Below are positions 6,671 to 12,634 of a stretch of DNA of 12,634 nucleotides, in pieces; the first letter of the stretch is position 1, and the number at the start of each line of letters is the position of its first letter. This DNA is from JAAYBY01 sp964465385. Lineage in GTDB: Bacteria; Bacillota; Clostridia; Saccharofermentanales; UBA5734. Both the position numbers and the translations under genes were made by a program. The stretch lies in contig CAYXIM010000056.1 of NCBI GenBank assembly GCA_964465385.1, forward strand, positions 1 to 12,634, written 5' to 3'. Under the pieces are notes generated by a model. The model did not search any database and had not been told where the DNA came from. It saw only the letters and a program-made list of their open reading frames with translations.

Positions 6671-7318
6671 ATGCAGACCTTGCTGATCCTGATTATCGTG
6701 TGCAGCCTCTTGCTGACCGCGTCTGCTTGCCTTGAGCCGCTGGCTGGGTTTGTGCTCATGGCGGCGGCCTTGGTCTGGCTTTTGTTTTTGATCCGAAACG
6801 CCTGGCTTGATAAGCGCAAACGCCTGGACCTGCGCAGCCAGCTTCAAGCACGCTGGAGCCTGCCGGTGCTGCTGTTGACCGGCCTGCCTTTGCCGCCAGA
6901 ACATGCCGCCCTGCTGTTTGCCGTTGACGGCGGCCTGCGCGTGCACACGCCGCTCAAAGACTGGCAACTGGAGCGGGACCAACTGGAACGGCTGCTCTTG
7001 TCGCCGGCCGACTGGCTCTTGAAACGGCCTGACCAGGCGGTCAGTCGCGCCCTGGGCATCAGCAGCCCGTCTTTTGCGCCCTTGCGGGAAACCATCCGCC
7101 GCCTGGATCGGCCCATGCGCCAGGGCTCGCTTTTGTTTCTGGTTTACGCAACAGGTGAGACGACCGGTCTGTGGGTCCTGACCAGTGCCTTGCGCCCGCA
7201 AGCCCTCAAACGCCTGCTGACTGCGGCCGGCCTGGCGGCCAAAACCACCAGCTTGCAGCCCAAAGGCCGATCGGCCCCCAAAGCCCCACCACAAGAAGCG
7301 GGAGGTGACCGGGCATGA
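6671..7318 (+). CDS. Unrecognised membrane protein with two N-terminal helices and a cytoplasmic-type C-terminal domain
   Basis: I do not recognise this 215-residue protein. Two hydrophobic segments are visible, at about 2-19 (rich in L and I) and about 25-42 (AGFVLMAAALVWLLFLI), followed by a basic stretch (DKRKRLDLRSQ) that by the positive-inside rule would place the rest in the cytoplasm, giving a short helical hairpin anchor. The remaining ~165 residues are soluble-looking, with alternating hydrophobic strands (for example SLLFLVYATGETTGLWVLTS near 145-165) and a helix-like segment after it, loosely reminiscent of a small PH-like fold, but that is only an impression. The tail (about 192-215) is rich in K, P, A and G. 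It begins 17 nt after the SDR stop and overlaps the DAHP synthase gene by ATGA, so it is translated from the same message. No function is assigned. Confidence 0.8.
   Translation: MQTLLILIIVCSLLLTASACLEPLAGFVLMAAALVWLLFLIRNAWLDKRKRLDLRSQLQARWSLPVLLLTGLPLPPEHAALLFAVDGGLRVHTPLKDWQLERDQLERLLLSPADWLLKRPDQAVSRALGISSPSFAPLRETIRRLDRPMRQGSLLFLVYATGETTGLWVLTSALRPQALKRLLTAAGLAAKTTSLQPKGRSAPKAPPQEAGGDRA
7301..7308 (+). promoter_or_regulatory. Near-perfect ribosome binding site of the DAHP synthase gene
   Basis: GGAGGTGA lies 6 nt before the ATG at 7315, inside the last codons of the membrane protein gene. It is the closest match to the anti-Shine-Dalgarno complement in the window and suggests strong independent initiation as well as coupling. 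Confidence 0.85.
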
Positions 7319-8343
7319 ATTTTTTAACCCTGGGCCAGGTTCCCTCAACCGAAGAAATCCTCAAACGCTACCCCTTGTCCGCCGCCTTGCAGACACTCAA
7401 AGCGGAGCGGGACCGGGCCATTGTGTCGGTTTTGACCGGACAGTCCGACCGTTTTATCCTGGTCGTGGGCCCCTGCTCGGCTGATCAGATCGATCCGGTT
7501 CTGACCTATACCGAACGTCTGGGGCGCCTGCAGCTGGAGGTGGCGGACCGCCTGCTTTTGATTCCGCGCATTTACACCAACAAACCCCGAACAAGCGGCG
7601 CCGGCTACAAGGGCATCCTGCACCAGCCAGACCCCACAAAAGCCCCGGATGTGGCCGCCGGCCTGCTGGCCCTGAGAAAGCTCCACATCCGCTCCATGGA
7701 GGTCTCCGGCCTGACAGCGGCCGACGAGATGCTCTATCCGGAAAATCACACCTACCTGGACGACGTGCTCAGCTATGTGGCGGTCGGTGCACGTTCGGTT
7801 GAAAACCAGCAGCACCGGCTGACAGCCAGCGGTATCGGGCAGCCGGTCGGCATGAAAAACCCGACCAGTGGCGACCTCAACGTCATGCTCAACGCGGTTT
7901 CTGCCGCCCGCCAGGGGCATGTTTTCGCCTACCAGGGCTTTGCGGTGCAAACCAGCGGCAACCCGCTGGCCCATGCGGTTTTGCGTGGTGCCGTGGATGC
8001 CCACGGCCAAAATCTGCCCAACTACCATTATGAGGATTTAAAACGCCTGGCAGCCTTGTTTGTCCAACGTGGCCTGCAGCCAGCTGCCTGCCTGGTCGAC
8101 ACCAACCACGCCAACTCCAACAAGCAGTACCAGGAGCAGCCCAGGATTGCGCTTGAGGTGTTGCACAGCCGCCGTCATGCGCCAGACATCCGCCAGCTGG
8201 TCAAAGGCCTTATGATTGAAAGTTACCTGGAAGCCGGCTGCCAGCCCGTCGATGGACCGGTTTACGGGCGGTCCATCACCGACCCTTGCCTGGACTGGCA
8301 GGCATCCAAAGAATTGATTTTGCGCATTGCTGATCAATGCTGA
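7315..8343 (+). CDS. aroF: 3-deoxy-7-phosphoheptulonate (DAHP) synthase, AroF/G/H family (type I alpha)
   Basis: Condenses phosphoenolpyruvate and erythrose 4-phosphate to DAHP, the first step of the shikimate pathway. The 342 residues match the Escherichia coli AroF/G/H group rather than the shorter I-beta or larger type II enzymes. Metal ligands are visible as C54 (GPCSADQIDP), H265 (DTNHANSNK), E302 (MIESYLEAG) and D323 (SITDPCLDW). Substrate residues include KPRTS at 90-94, GARSVENQQHR at 158-168 and K181-N182. The N-terminal ~45 residues correspond to the region that carries inhibitor-binding contacts in E. coli, but whether it is feedback controlled, and by which amino acid, cannot be read; the aroF symbol is therefore only a family label. 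The ATG overlaps the membrane protein stop. No hairpin terminator is seen after it; 80 nt separate it from the ferritin gene. Confidence 0.95.
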   Translation: MNFLTLGQVPSTEEILKRYPLSAALQTLKAERDRAIVSVLTGQSDRFILVVGPCSADQIDPVLTYTERLGRLQLEVADRLLLIPRIYTNKPRTSGAGYKGILHQPDPTKAPDVAAGLLALRKLHIRSMEVSGLTAADEMLYPENHTYLDDVLSYVAVGARSVENQQHRLTASGIGQPVGMKNPTSGDLNVMLNAVSAARQGHVFAYQGFAVQTSGNPLAHAVLRGAVDAHGQNLPNYHYEDLKRLAALFVQRGLQPAACLVDTNHANSNKQYQEQPRIALEVLHSRRHAPDIRQLVKGLMIESYLEAGCQPVDGPVYGRSITDPCLDWQASKELILRIADQC

Positions 8344-8423
8344 GGCTTTCAGTAACCGGTGCTACTTAAATAAAAAAACAAAGGGTCCATACTCAAATCA
8401 TCACGAAACAGAGAGGTACGTTC
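8344..8423 (+). promoter_or_regulatory. AT-rich spacer with a possible ferritin promoter
   Basis: This 80-nt gap is clearly richer in A and T than its surroundings, including an A7 run at 8372-8378. A possible -10 is CATACT at 8388-8393 (4 of 6 matches to consensus) with CTTAAA at 8365-8370 at 17 nt spacing (3 of 6). The match is weak and the promoter is an inference from base composition and the change of function. I see no convincing Fur or PerR operator and no terminator for the upstream genes. GAGAGG at 8411-8416 is the ribosome binding site, 7 nt before the ATG. Confidence 0.35.
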
Positions 8424-8948
8424 ATGAAAGACAAGTTAGCTCACGCCATCAACGAACAAATTAACAAAGAATACTACTCGGCCTTTTTGTACCTGGCCAT
8501 GTCCGAATGGTTCAGCAGCCAGGGGTTGCCCGGAGCGGCCAACTGGACCTACCTGCAGTACTTGGAGGAGCTCAGCCACGCCCAGAACCTCTATGCCTAC
8601 CTGCAATACCGCGGTGTGCCCGTTGTCCTCAAGCAGATCGATGACCCCAGCGGCAGCTGGTCGTCACCCCTGGACGTTTTCGAACACGTGCTGCGCCACG
8701 AGCAGCTGGTGACCGCCTCCATCAATGACCTGGCTGACCTGGCCCAGGCGGACAAAGACCATGCCGCTGCCATCTTCCTGCAATGGTATGTCATCGAGCA
8801 GGTTGAAGAAGAAGCCAGCGTGCAAGAGATCATTGACCGGCTGACCTGGATTCAGGACAGCAAAAACGGCCTCATGCGTCTGGACGACCGCCTGGCCAAG
8901 CGCACCTTCACACCTCCCGTGGTACCTGGCCTGCCCGGATCAGAGTGA
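8424..8948 (+). CDS. ftnA: Ferritin, H-type (iron storage)
   Basis: Cytoplasmic 24-subunit cage protein that oxidises Fe(II) and stores it as a ferric mineral. The 174 residues agree with bacterial non-haem ferritins. The ferroxidase centre looks complete: E16 (NKEYYSAFLYLAMS), E49 and H52 (EELSHA), E93 (RHEQLVT), Q126 and E129 (FLQWYVIEQVEEE), equivalent to E17, E50, H53, E94, Q127 and E130 of E. coli FtnA. There is no conserved methionine at a haem position that would suggest bacterioferritin. The C-terminal tail (TPPVVPGLPGSE) is proline-rich. The gene stands between an AT-rich spacer and a terminator, so it is probably at least partly its own transcription unit; the sequence does not show how it responds to iron or peroxide. 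Confidence 0.95.
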   Translation: MKDKLAHAINEQINKEYYSAFLYLAMSEWFSSQGLPGAANWTYLQYLEELSHAQNLYAYLQYRGVPVVLKQIDDPSGSWSSPLDVFEHVLRHEQLVTASINDLADLAQADKDHAAAIFLQWYVIEQVEEEASVQEIIDRLTWIQDSKNGLMRLDDRLAKRTFTPPVVPGLPGSE

Positions 8949-8973
8949 TTGTTTCCAGTTGATTCCTGGTGAG

Positions 8974-9010
8974 AAGGCCGGTCGAGCTAGGGGGCTTGGC
9001 CGGCCTTTTT
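8974..9010 (+). terminator. Rho-independent terminator after the ferritin gene
   Basis: An 8-bp perfect stem, AAGGCCGG at 8974-8981 with CCGGCCTT at 9000-9007, is followed by a T run (9006-9010). An inner AGC/GCT pairing (8985-8987 with 8994-8996) can shorten the 18-nt loop. It starts 25 nt after the ferritin stop and separates that unit from miaB. Confidence 0.88.
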
Positions 9011-9024
9011 CATCGCTGCGGACG

Positions 9025-9054
9025 GGGACAGGCCCGCCTGCTTTGTGTTATCAT
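9025..9054 (+). promoter_or_regulatory. Probable sigma-70-type promoter of the miaB-mutS unit
   Basis: TATCAT at 9049-9054 matches the -10 consensus at 5 of 6 positions and is preceded by TG one base upstream (TGTTATCAT), an extended -10. GGGACA at 9025-9030 fits a -35 (4 of 6) at 18 nt spacing. Transcription would start near 9060-9062, downstream of the first in-frame ATG (9057), which bears on the choice of the miaB start. Confidence 0.6.
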
Positions 9055-9101
9055 AAATGAAGTTTCAAGGCCACATACCTGCAAGAGAGGGGACCCAACC
9101 G

Positions 9102-10592
9102 TTGAACAAGAACAAGGATGAACTGCAACGTCAGGAACAGTACCAGGCGGCGGTCCTGGACTGTCTGGCCGACCACCGGGACCAGACCGGTTTCACCCGG
9201 CGTTACTGGCTGCACACCTACGGTTGCCAGCTGAATGAAAACGACGGCGAGAAAATCGCCGGCCAGCTGCATGACATGGGTTTTATCCCTGCGGATTCCC
9301 CCCGCCAGGCTGATTTGATCGTGCTCAACACCTGCAGTGTGCGTGAAAATGCAGTGGACCGCCTCTTTGGCCACCTGGGCCAGTTCAAGCACCTGAGACA
9401 GGAGCGGCCTGACCTGTTGATCGCCCTGTGCGGCTGCATGATGAAACAAGACGAAACCCTTGACAAGATTGCGCGCAGCTATGCATTTGTGGACATCGTC
9501 TTTGGCCCGCAAGACATTCATCGCCTACCTGAGCTGCTTTACAACCGCATGACATCGGATAAAAAACAATATTATGTTGGCCAGGAAGACAGCCTGGTTG
9601 AAGGGCTGCCCATCCACCGGGCACGCCGTTTTCGCGCCCTGACCTCCATCATGTTCGGATGCAACAACTTCTGCACCTACTGCATTGTGCCCTACACGCG
9701 TGGCCGTGAACGCAGCCGGCGGCCGCAGGACATTTTGGATGAAGTGGGCCAGCTGGTCCAAACGGGCTACCGGGAAATCATGCTGCTGGGACAGAACGTC
9801 AACTCCTACGGCCAGGACCAGGCAGGCCTTGCCGATGAAGACGGCCTGGATTTTGCCGGCTTGCTGGAGGCCTGTGCCAGGATCCCTGACCTTTACCGGA
9901 TCCGTTTCATGACCTCACACCCCAAGGACACGTCCATGCGCATGCTTGAGGTCATGGCCCGTTACCCCAACATCGAGCGTCACCTGCACCTGCCCCTCCA
10001 AAGCGGCAGTGACCGGATTCTCAAGGCCATGAACCGCCGTTACAGCCGGGACCAGTACCTGGACATTGTGCGTTCAGCCCGCAGCCTGATGCCTGACCTG
10101 GCCTTATCTACGGATATGATTGTGGGTTTTCCCGGAGAGAGCGAAGACGACTTTGAACAGACCCTGGACCTGATGCGCCAGGTGCGTTTTGACAGCGCCT
10201 TCACCTTTTTATATTCGCCCAGACCGGGCACACCAGCTGCCAAACTCAAGGAACGCATTGACGACAAGACCTTGCAGGCGCGCTTCGATCGCTTGGTGAC
10301 CTTGCAAAACAGCCATGCCCTGGCTGCCAACCAACAACGGCTTGGCCAGGAAGTCGAGATCCTGGTGGAAGGGGCCAGCCGCAAGGAAGCGCATGTCTTC
10401 TCAGGCCGTAACAGCCAAAACCAGCTGGTTAACTTTTCCATCCCTGATCCGTCCTGCCTGCCCGCAGGCAGACGGGAGGCAGACGGGAGCCTGAGCGGAG
10501 AACGCCTGGAGGGCGGCCTGGCCCGGGTATTGGTGGATGAAGCCCAGACCTTTTCCCTCAAGGGAACCCTGACAGAATGGATGGATGGATGA
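9102..10592 (+). CDS. miaB: tRNA-2-methylthio-N6-dimethylallyladenosine synthase (radical SAM methylthiotransferase)
   Basis: Adds a methylthio group to i6A37 of tRNAs reading UNN codons, using two 4Fe-4S clusters and S-adenosylmethionine. Numbering from the TTG at 9102 (496 residues): the UPF0004 domain holds C42 (TYGCQLNEND), C78 (NTCSVRENA) and C112 (CGCMM); the radical SAM triad is C187, C191 and C194 (GCNNFCTYCIVPYTRGRERSR); a TRAM domain follows from about 410. NTCSVRENA and the RGRERSR block favour MiaB over RimO or MtaB. The frame is open to an ATG at 9057, but that has no ribosome site and overlaps the predicted -10, whereas the TTG has GAGAGGGG at 9085-9092. The TRAM domain has an unusual insert of about 15 residues between NFSIPDP and the LEGGLARVLVDEA strand. 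The end overlaps mutS by ATGA. Confidence 0.93.
   Translation: MNKNKDELQRQEQYQAAVLDCLADHRDQTGFTRRYWLHTYGCQLNENDGEKIAGQLHDMGFIPADSPRQADLIVLNTCSVRENAVDRLFGHLGQFKHLRQERPDLLIALCGCMMKQDETLDKIARSYAFVDIVFGPQDIHRLPELLYNRMTSDKKQYYVGQEDSLVEGLPIHRARRFRALTSIMFGCNNFCTYCIVPYTRGRERSRRPQDILDEVGQLVQTGYREIMLLGQNVNSYGQDQAGLADEDGLDFAGLLEACARIPDLYRIRFMTSHPKDTSMRMLEVMARYPNIERHLHLPLQSGSDRILKAMNRRYSRDQYLDIVRSARSLMPDLALSTDMIVGFPGESEDDFEQTLDLMRQVRFDSAFTFLYSPRPGTPAAKLKERIDDKTLQARFDRLVTLQNSHALAANQQRLGQEVEILVEGASRKEAHVFSGRNSQNQLVNFSIPDPSCLPAGRREADGSLSGERLEGGLARVLVDEAQTFSLKGTLTEWMDG
10454..10488 (+). repeat. Small palindrome plus 11-bp tandem repeat inside the miaB TRAM region
   Basis: CTGCCTG at 10454-10460 and CAGGCAG at 10465-10471 form a perfect 7-bp inverted repeat with a CCCG loop. 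Overlapping its right arm, GGCAGACGGGA occurs twice in direct tandem (10467-10477 and 10478-10488). It is translated in frame as part of the MiaB insert. Confidence 0.85.
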
Positions 10593-12634
10593 CCGCGATG
10601 CTTGACGGGATTGATCCCGAAAAACTGACCCCCATGATGCAGCAGTACCTGGCCTTAAAGCAGGCCTGGCCGGATTGCATCCTCTTTTTCCGCCTGGGTG
10701 ATTTTTACGAGCTTTTCTTTGATGACGCCCTGGTTGCAGCCAAAGAGCTGGACCTGACCTTGACCGGCCGCGATTGCGGCCTGCAAGAGCGTGCGCCCAT
10801 GTGCGGGGTGCCCCACCATGCCGTGGATAACTACATCCACAAGATGATCCAGCGCGGTTATAAAATCGCCCTGGGCGACCAGGTTGAAGACCCCCAGCAG
10901 GCCAAGGGGATCGTCAGGCGGGAGGTGACCCGGGTCATCACACCGGGAACCGTCACCGATCCCAGGCTGCTTGATGACAAAAAAAACCATTATATCGCAG
11001 CCATTTACCAGCTTAACCACTACTACGGCCTGGCGTTTTGCGACATCAGCACCGGCCTGTTTGAAGCAACAGCCCTGATCACTGGTGCCACAGGTGACCA
11101 CCTGATGGCCGAACTGGTGCGCATCAACCCGTCCGAAATCCTGGCCAATGCGGCCTTTCTCGATAGCCCGCTGGCAGAAAGCGTCCAGGAACGGTTGCCT
11201 GTCCTGATGACCCAACGCCCGGATGAAGACTTTTCTCTGGAAAAAAGCCAGGCGCTTTTTCCCCAGCAGGAGGAGCTGGCGCCGCTATGGGCCCAGGCTG
11301 CCACTGCTGTGGTCCTTTACCTGGAAGAAACGCAGCGCATGCGGCCGGACCACCTCAAGCCTGTGAAAGCTTATGACGTGGACACTTTTATGGCGCTGAA
11401 CCCGTCAGCCCGACGCAACCTTGAAATCACGGAGACCATCCGGGACCGCAGCAAACGGGGGAGCCTGCTGTGGGCCATCGACCGGACGGTGACCGCAGTA
11501 GGCGGCCGTCTCCTGCGCCGCTGGGTCGAACAACCGTTGCTTGCACCCTCTGAAATCAAGCAGCGTCAACGGGCTGTCCTGGCCTTAAAAGAGGCGTTTA
11601 TCCTGCGTCAGGAATTGCGTGAAAGCCTGGCGGACCTCTATGACCTGGAACGGCTGACCGGAAAGCTGGCCCTCAACACCGCCAATGCCCGGGATTTACT
11701 GGCCCTCAAGCAGACCCTGATCCGCCTGCCGGCCCTTTTGGCTGTGCTGGAGCCACTGGAAGACCCCTGGCTGCAAGCCCTCAAGGCATCGGTGGATCCC
11801 TTGCCGGACCTGACCGGCCTGCTGGAAGAAGCCATCCACGACCAACCGCCGACCGGCCTCAAAGAAGGTCAGCTGATCAAAACAGGCTACGATGAGGCGG
11901 TGGATCGTTACCGGCAGGCTGCCAGCGGAGGCAAACAGTGGATTCTGGACCTGGAACAGCAAGAACGCGAGCAGACAGGCATCAAAAGCCTCAAGATCGG
12001 TTTTAACCGGGTCTTTGGCTACTACCTGGATGTGACGCGGGCCAACCTGGCCCAGGTGCCCGACCACTACCAGCGCAAACAGACCCTGGCCAACAGCGAG
12101 CGCTACATCACCGATGAACTCAAAGAGATGGAAGACACCATCCTGGGTGCTGAACACAAACTGGTGGCCCGGGAATACGATGTCTTTTGTGACATTCGCC
12201 GCCTGGCGGCCCAACAAACACGCAGCCTGCAGCAAACCGCAGGTGCGCTGGCCGTTATTGATGTCCTGGCCGCTCTGGCGGAACTGGCTGACCGCGAGCA
12301 GTATTGCCAGCCGGACATCGACTTGTCTGATCACATCCTGATCCGTCAGGGCCGCCACCCGGTTGTTGAAAAAGCCCTGGCTGCCGGCCAGTTTGTGCCC
12401 AATGACCTGGATCTGGACATGGAAGACCGGCGGCTGATGATCTTGACCGGGCCAAACATGGCTGGTAAATCAACCTATTTGCGGCAAACCGCCCTGATTG
12501 TCCTCTTGGCGCAAATCGGCAGTTTTGTCCCGGCGGCCCAGGCCCGCATCGGTATCGTGGACCAGATTTTCACCCGCATCGGCGCCAGCGACGACCTGGC
12601 TGGCGGCCAGTCCACCTTCATGGTGGAAATGTCC
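10589..12634 (+). CDS. mutS: DNA mismatch repair protein MutS (3' end beyond the window)
   Basis: Mismatch sensor ATPase that binds mispairs and recruits MutL. 682 codons are present, open to the right edge; complete MutS is usually about 850-900 residues. The N-terminal domain opens with LTPMMQQYLALK and carries the mismatch-wedging F-x-E as F39-Y40-E41 in GDFYELFF. The core/lever block (NRVFGYYLDVT, then QTLANSERYITDELKEME) falls near 470-515. The Walker A GPNMAGKST is at 621-629 with K627. The sequence ends in the block IGASDDLAGGQSTFMVEMS; homologues commonly have S-G-Q/R here where this one has G-G-Q. Walker B and the C-terminal helix-turn-helix are outside. The ATG at 10589 overlaps the miaB stop; in-frame ATGs at 10577 (with AAGGGAA at 10560-10566) and 10598 are alternatives. 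The miaB-mutS order is common in Clostridia. Confidence 0.97.
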   Translation, partial: MTAMLDGIDPEKLTPMMQQYLALKQAWPDCILFFRLGDFYELFFDDALVAAKELDLTLTGRDCGLQERAPMCGVPHHAVDNYIHKMIQRGYKIALGDQVEDPQQAKGIVRREVTRVITPGTVTDPRLLDDKKNHYIAAIYQLNHYYGLAFCDISTGLFEATALITGATGDHLMAELVRINPSEILANAAFLDSPLAESVQERLPVLMTQRPDEDFSLEKSQALFPQQEELAPLWAQAATAVVLYLEETQRMRPDHLKPVKAYDVDTFMALNPSARRNLEITETIRDRSKRGSLLWAIDRTVTAVGGRLLRRWVEQPLLAPSEIKQRQRAVLALKEAFILRQELRESLADLYDLERLTGKLALNTANARDLLALKQTLIRLPALLAVLEPLEDPWLQALKASVDPLPDLTGLLEEAIHDQPPTGLKEGQLIKTGYDEAVDRYRQAASGGKQWILDLEQQEREQTGIKSLKIGFNRVFGYYLDVTRANLAQVPDHYQRKQTLANSERYITDELKEMEDTILGAEHKLVAREYDVFCDIRRLAAQQTRSLQQTAGALAVIDVLAALAELADREQYCQPDIDLSDHILIRQGRHPVVEKALAAGQFVPNDLDLDMEDRRLMILTGPNMAGKSTYLRQTALIVLLAQIGSFVPAAQARIGIVDQIFTRIGASDDLAGGQSTFMVEMS

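Noticed and set aside
6671..6730. Lipoprotein signal (T-A-S-A-C near residue 19) in the unrecognised membrane protein
   Set aside because: There is no basic N-terminus, the -3 residue is not the usual L/I/V, and a second hydrophobic helix follows at once; a transmembrane hairpin is simpler.
6530..7348. Long open frame on the minus strand (272 codons) opposite the membrane protein and SDR end
   Set aside because: Its translation is rich in Q, R and G without a recognisable fold, as expected opposite a GC-rich gene, and it conflicts with a well-supported coupled gene order on the plus strand.
7345..8028. Minus-strand open frame of 227 codons opposite DAHP synthase
   Set aside because: It is wholly inside a clear enzyme gene and lacks any family signature; a codon-bias shadow.
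11696..12358. Minus-strand open frame of 220 codons opposite mutS, and a similar one at 10655-11215
   Set aside because: The plus strand carries unmistakable MutS motifs through this region; the minus-strand translations show no domain.
1..12634. CRISPR array, transposase, phage or defence genes, tRNA or rRNA
   Set aside because: No regularly spaced repeats, terminal inverted repeats, recombinase motifs or tRNA cloverleaf was seen; nearly all of the window is accounted for by housekeeping genes.

Overview
The window reads as one chromosomal stretch of a GC-rich (about 60% by eye, not counted) low-complexity-free bacterial genome in which every recognisable gene lies on the + strand. The gene content points to a Clostridia-like Firmicute: a PyrR-type protein end ahead of the pyrimidine genes, a heterodimeric PyrD type 1B/PyrK pair, metal-dependent type I dihydroorotase, miaB directly followed by mutS, and strong Shine-Dalgarno sites throughout. 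This assignment is inference from gene families and order; no ribosomal RNA or other decisive marker is present.

Region 1 (1-5842) is a de novo UMP operon: the tail of pyrR, then pyrB, pyrC, pyrF, pyrK, pyrD and a divergent orotate phosphoribosyltransferase-like gene in the pyrE position. Together they would carry carbamoyl phosphate plus aspartate through carbamoyl aspartate, dihydroorotate, orotate and OMP to UMP. Genes are packed with overlaps of 4-17 nt or gaps of a few nt; carAB is not in the window.

Region 2 (5839-8343) continues without an obvious break: a short-chain dehydrogenase/reductase overlapping the PyrE-like gene by ATGA, an unrecognised two-helix membrane protein, and a type I DAHP synthase (entry to the shikimate pathway) overlapping the membrane protein by ATGA. 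So pyrimidine and aromatic amino acid entry steps appear to share one transcript.

Region 3 (8344-9010) is a ferritin gene behind an AT-rich spacer that could hold its own promoter, closed by a clear Rho-independent terminator. Region 4 (9025-12634) is a separate unit: an extended -10 promoter, miaB (tRNA methylthiotransferase, probably starting at a TTG), and mutS, which overlaps miaB by ATGA and runs off the right edge.

Most of the window is ordinary housekeeping DNA. I see no CRISPR array, transposon, phage gene, RNA gene or defence system. The points most worth a second look are the PyrE-like protein with an eroded PRPP motif, the extension of the pyr operon into a membrane protein and DAHP synthase, and a small palindrome-plus-tandem-repeat insert in the TRAM domain of MiaB.
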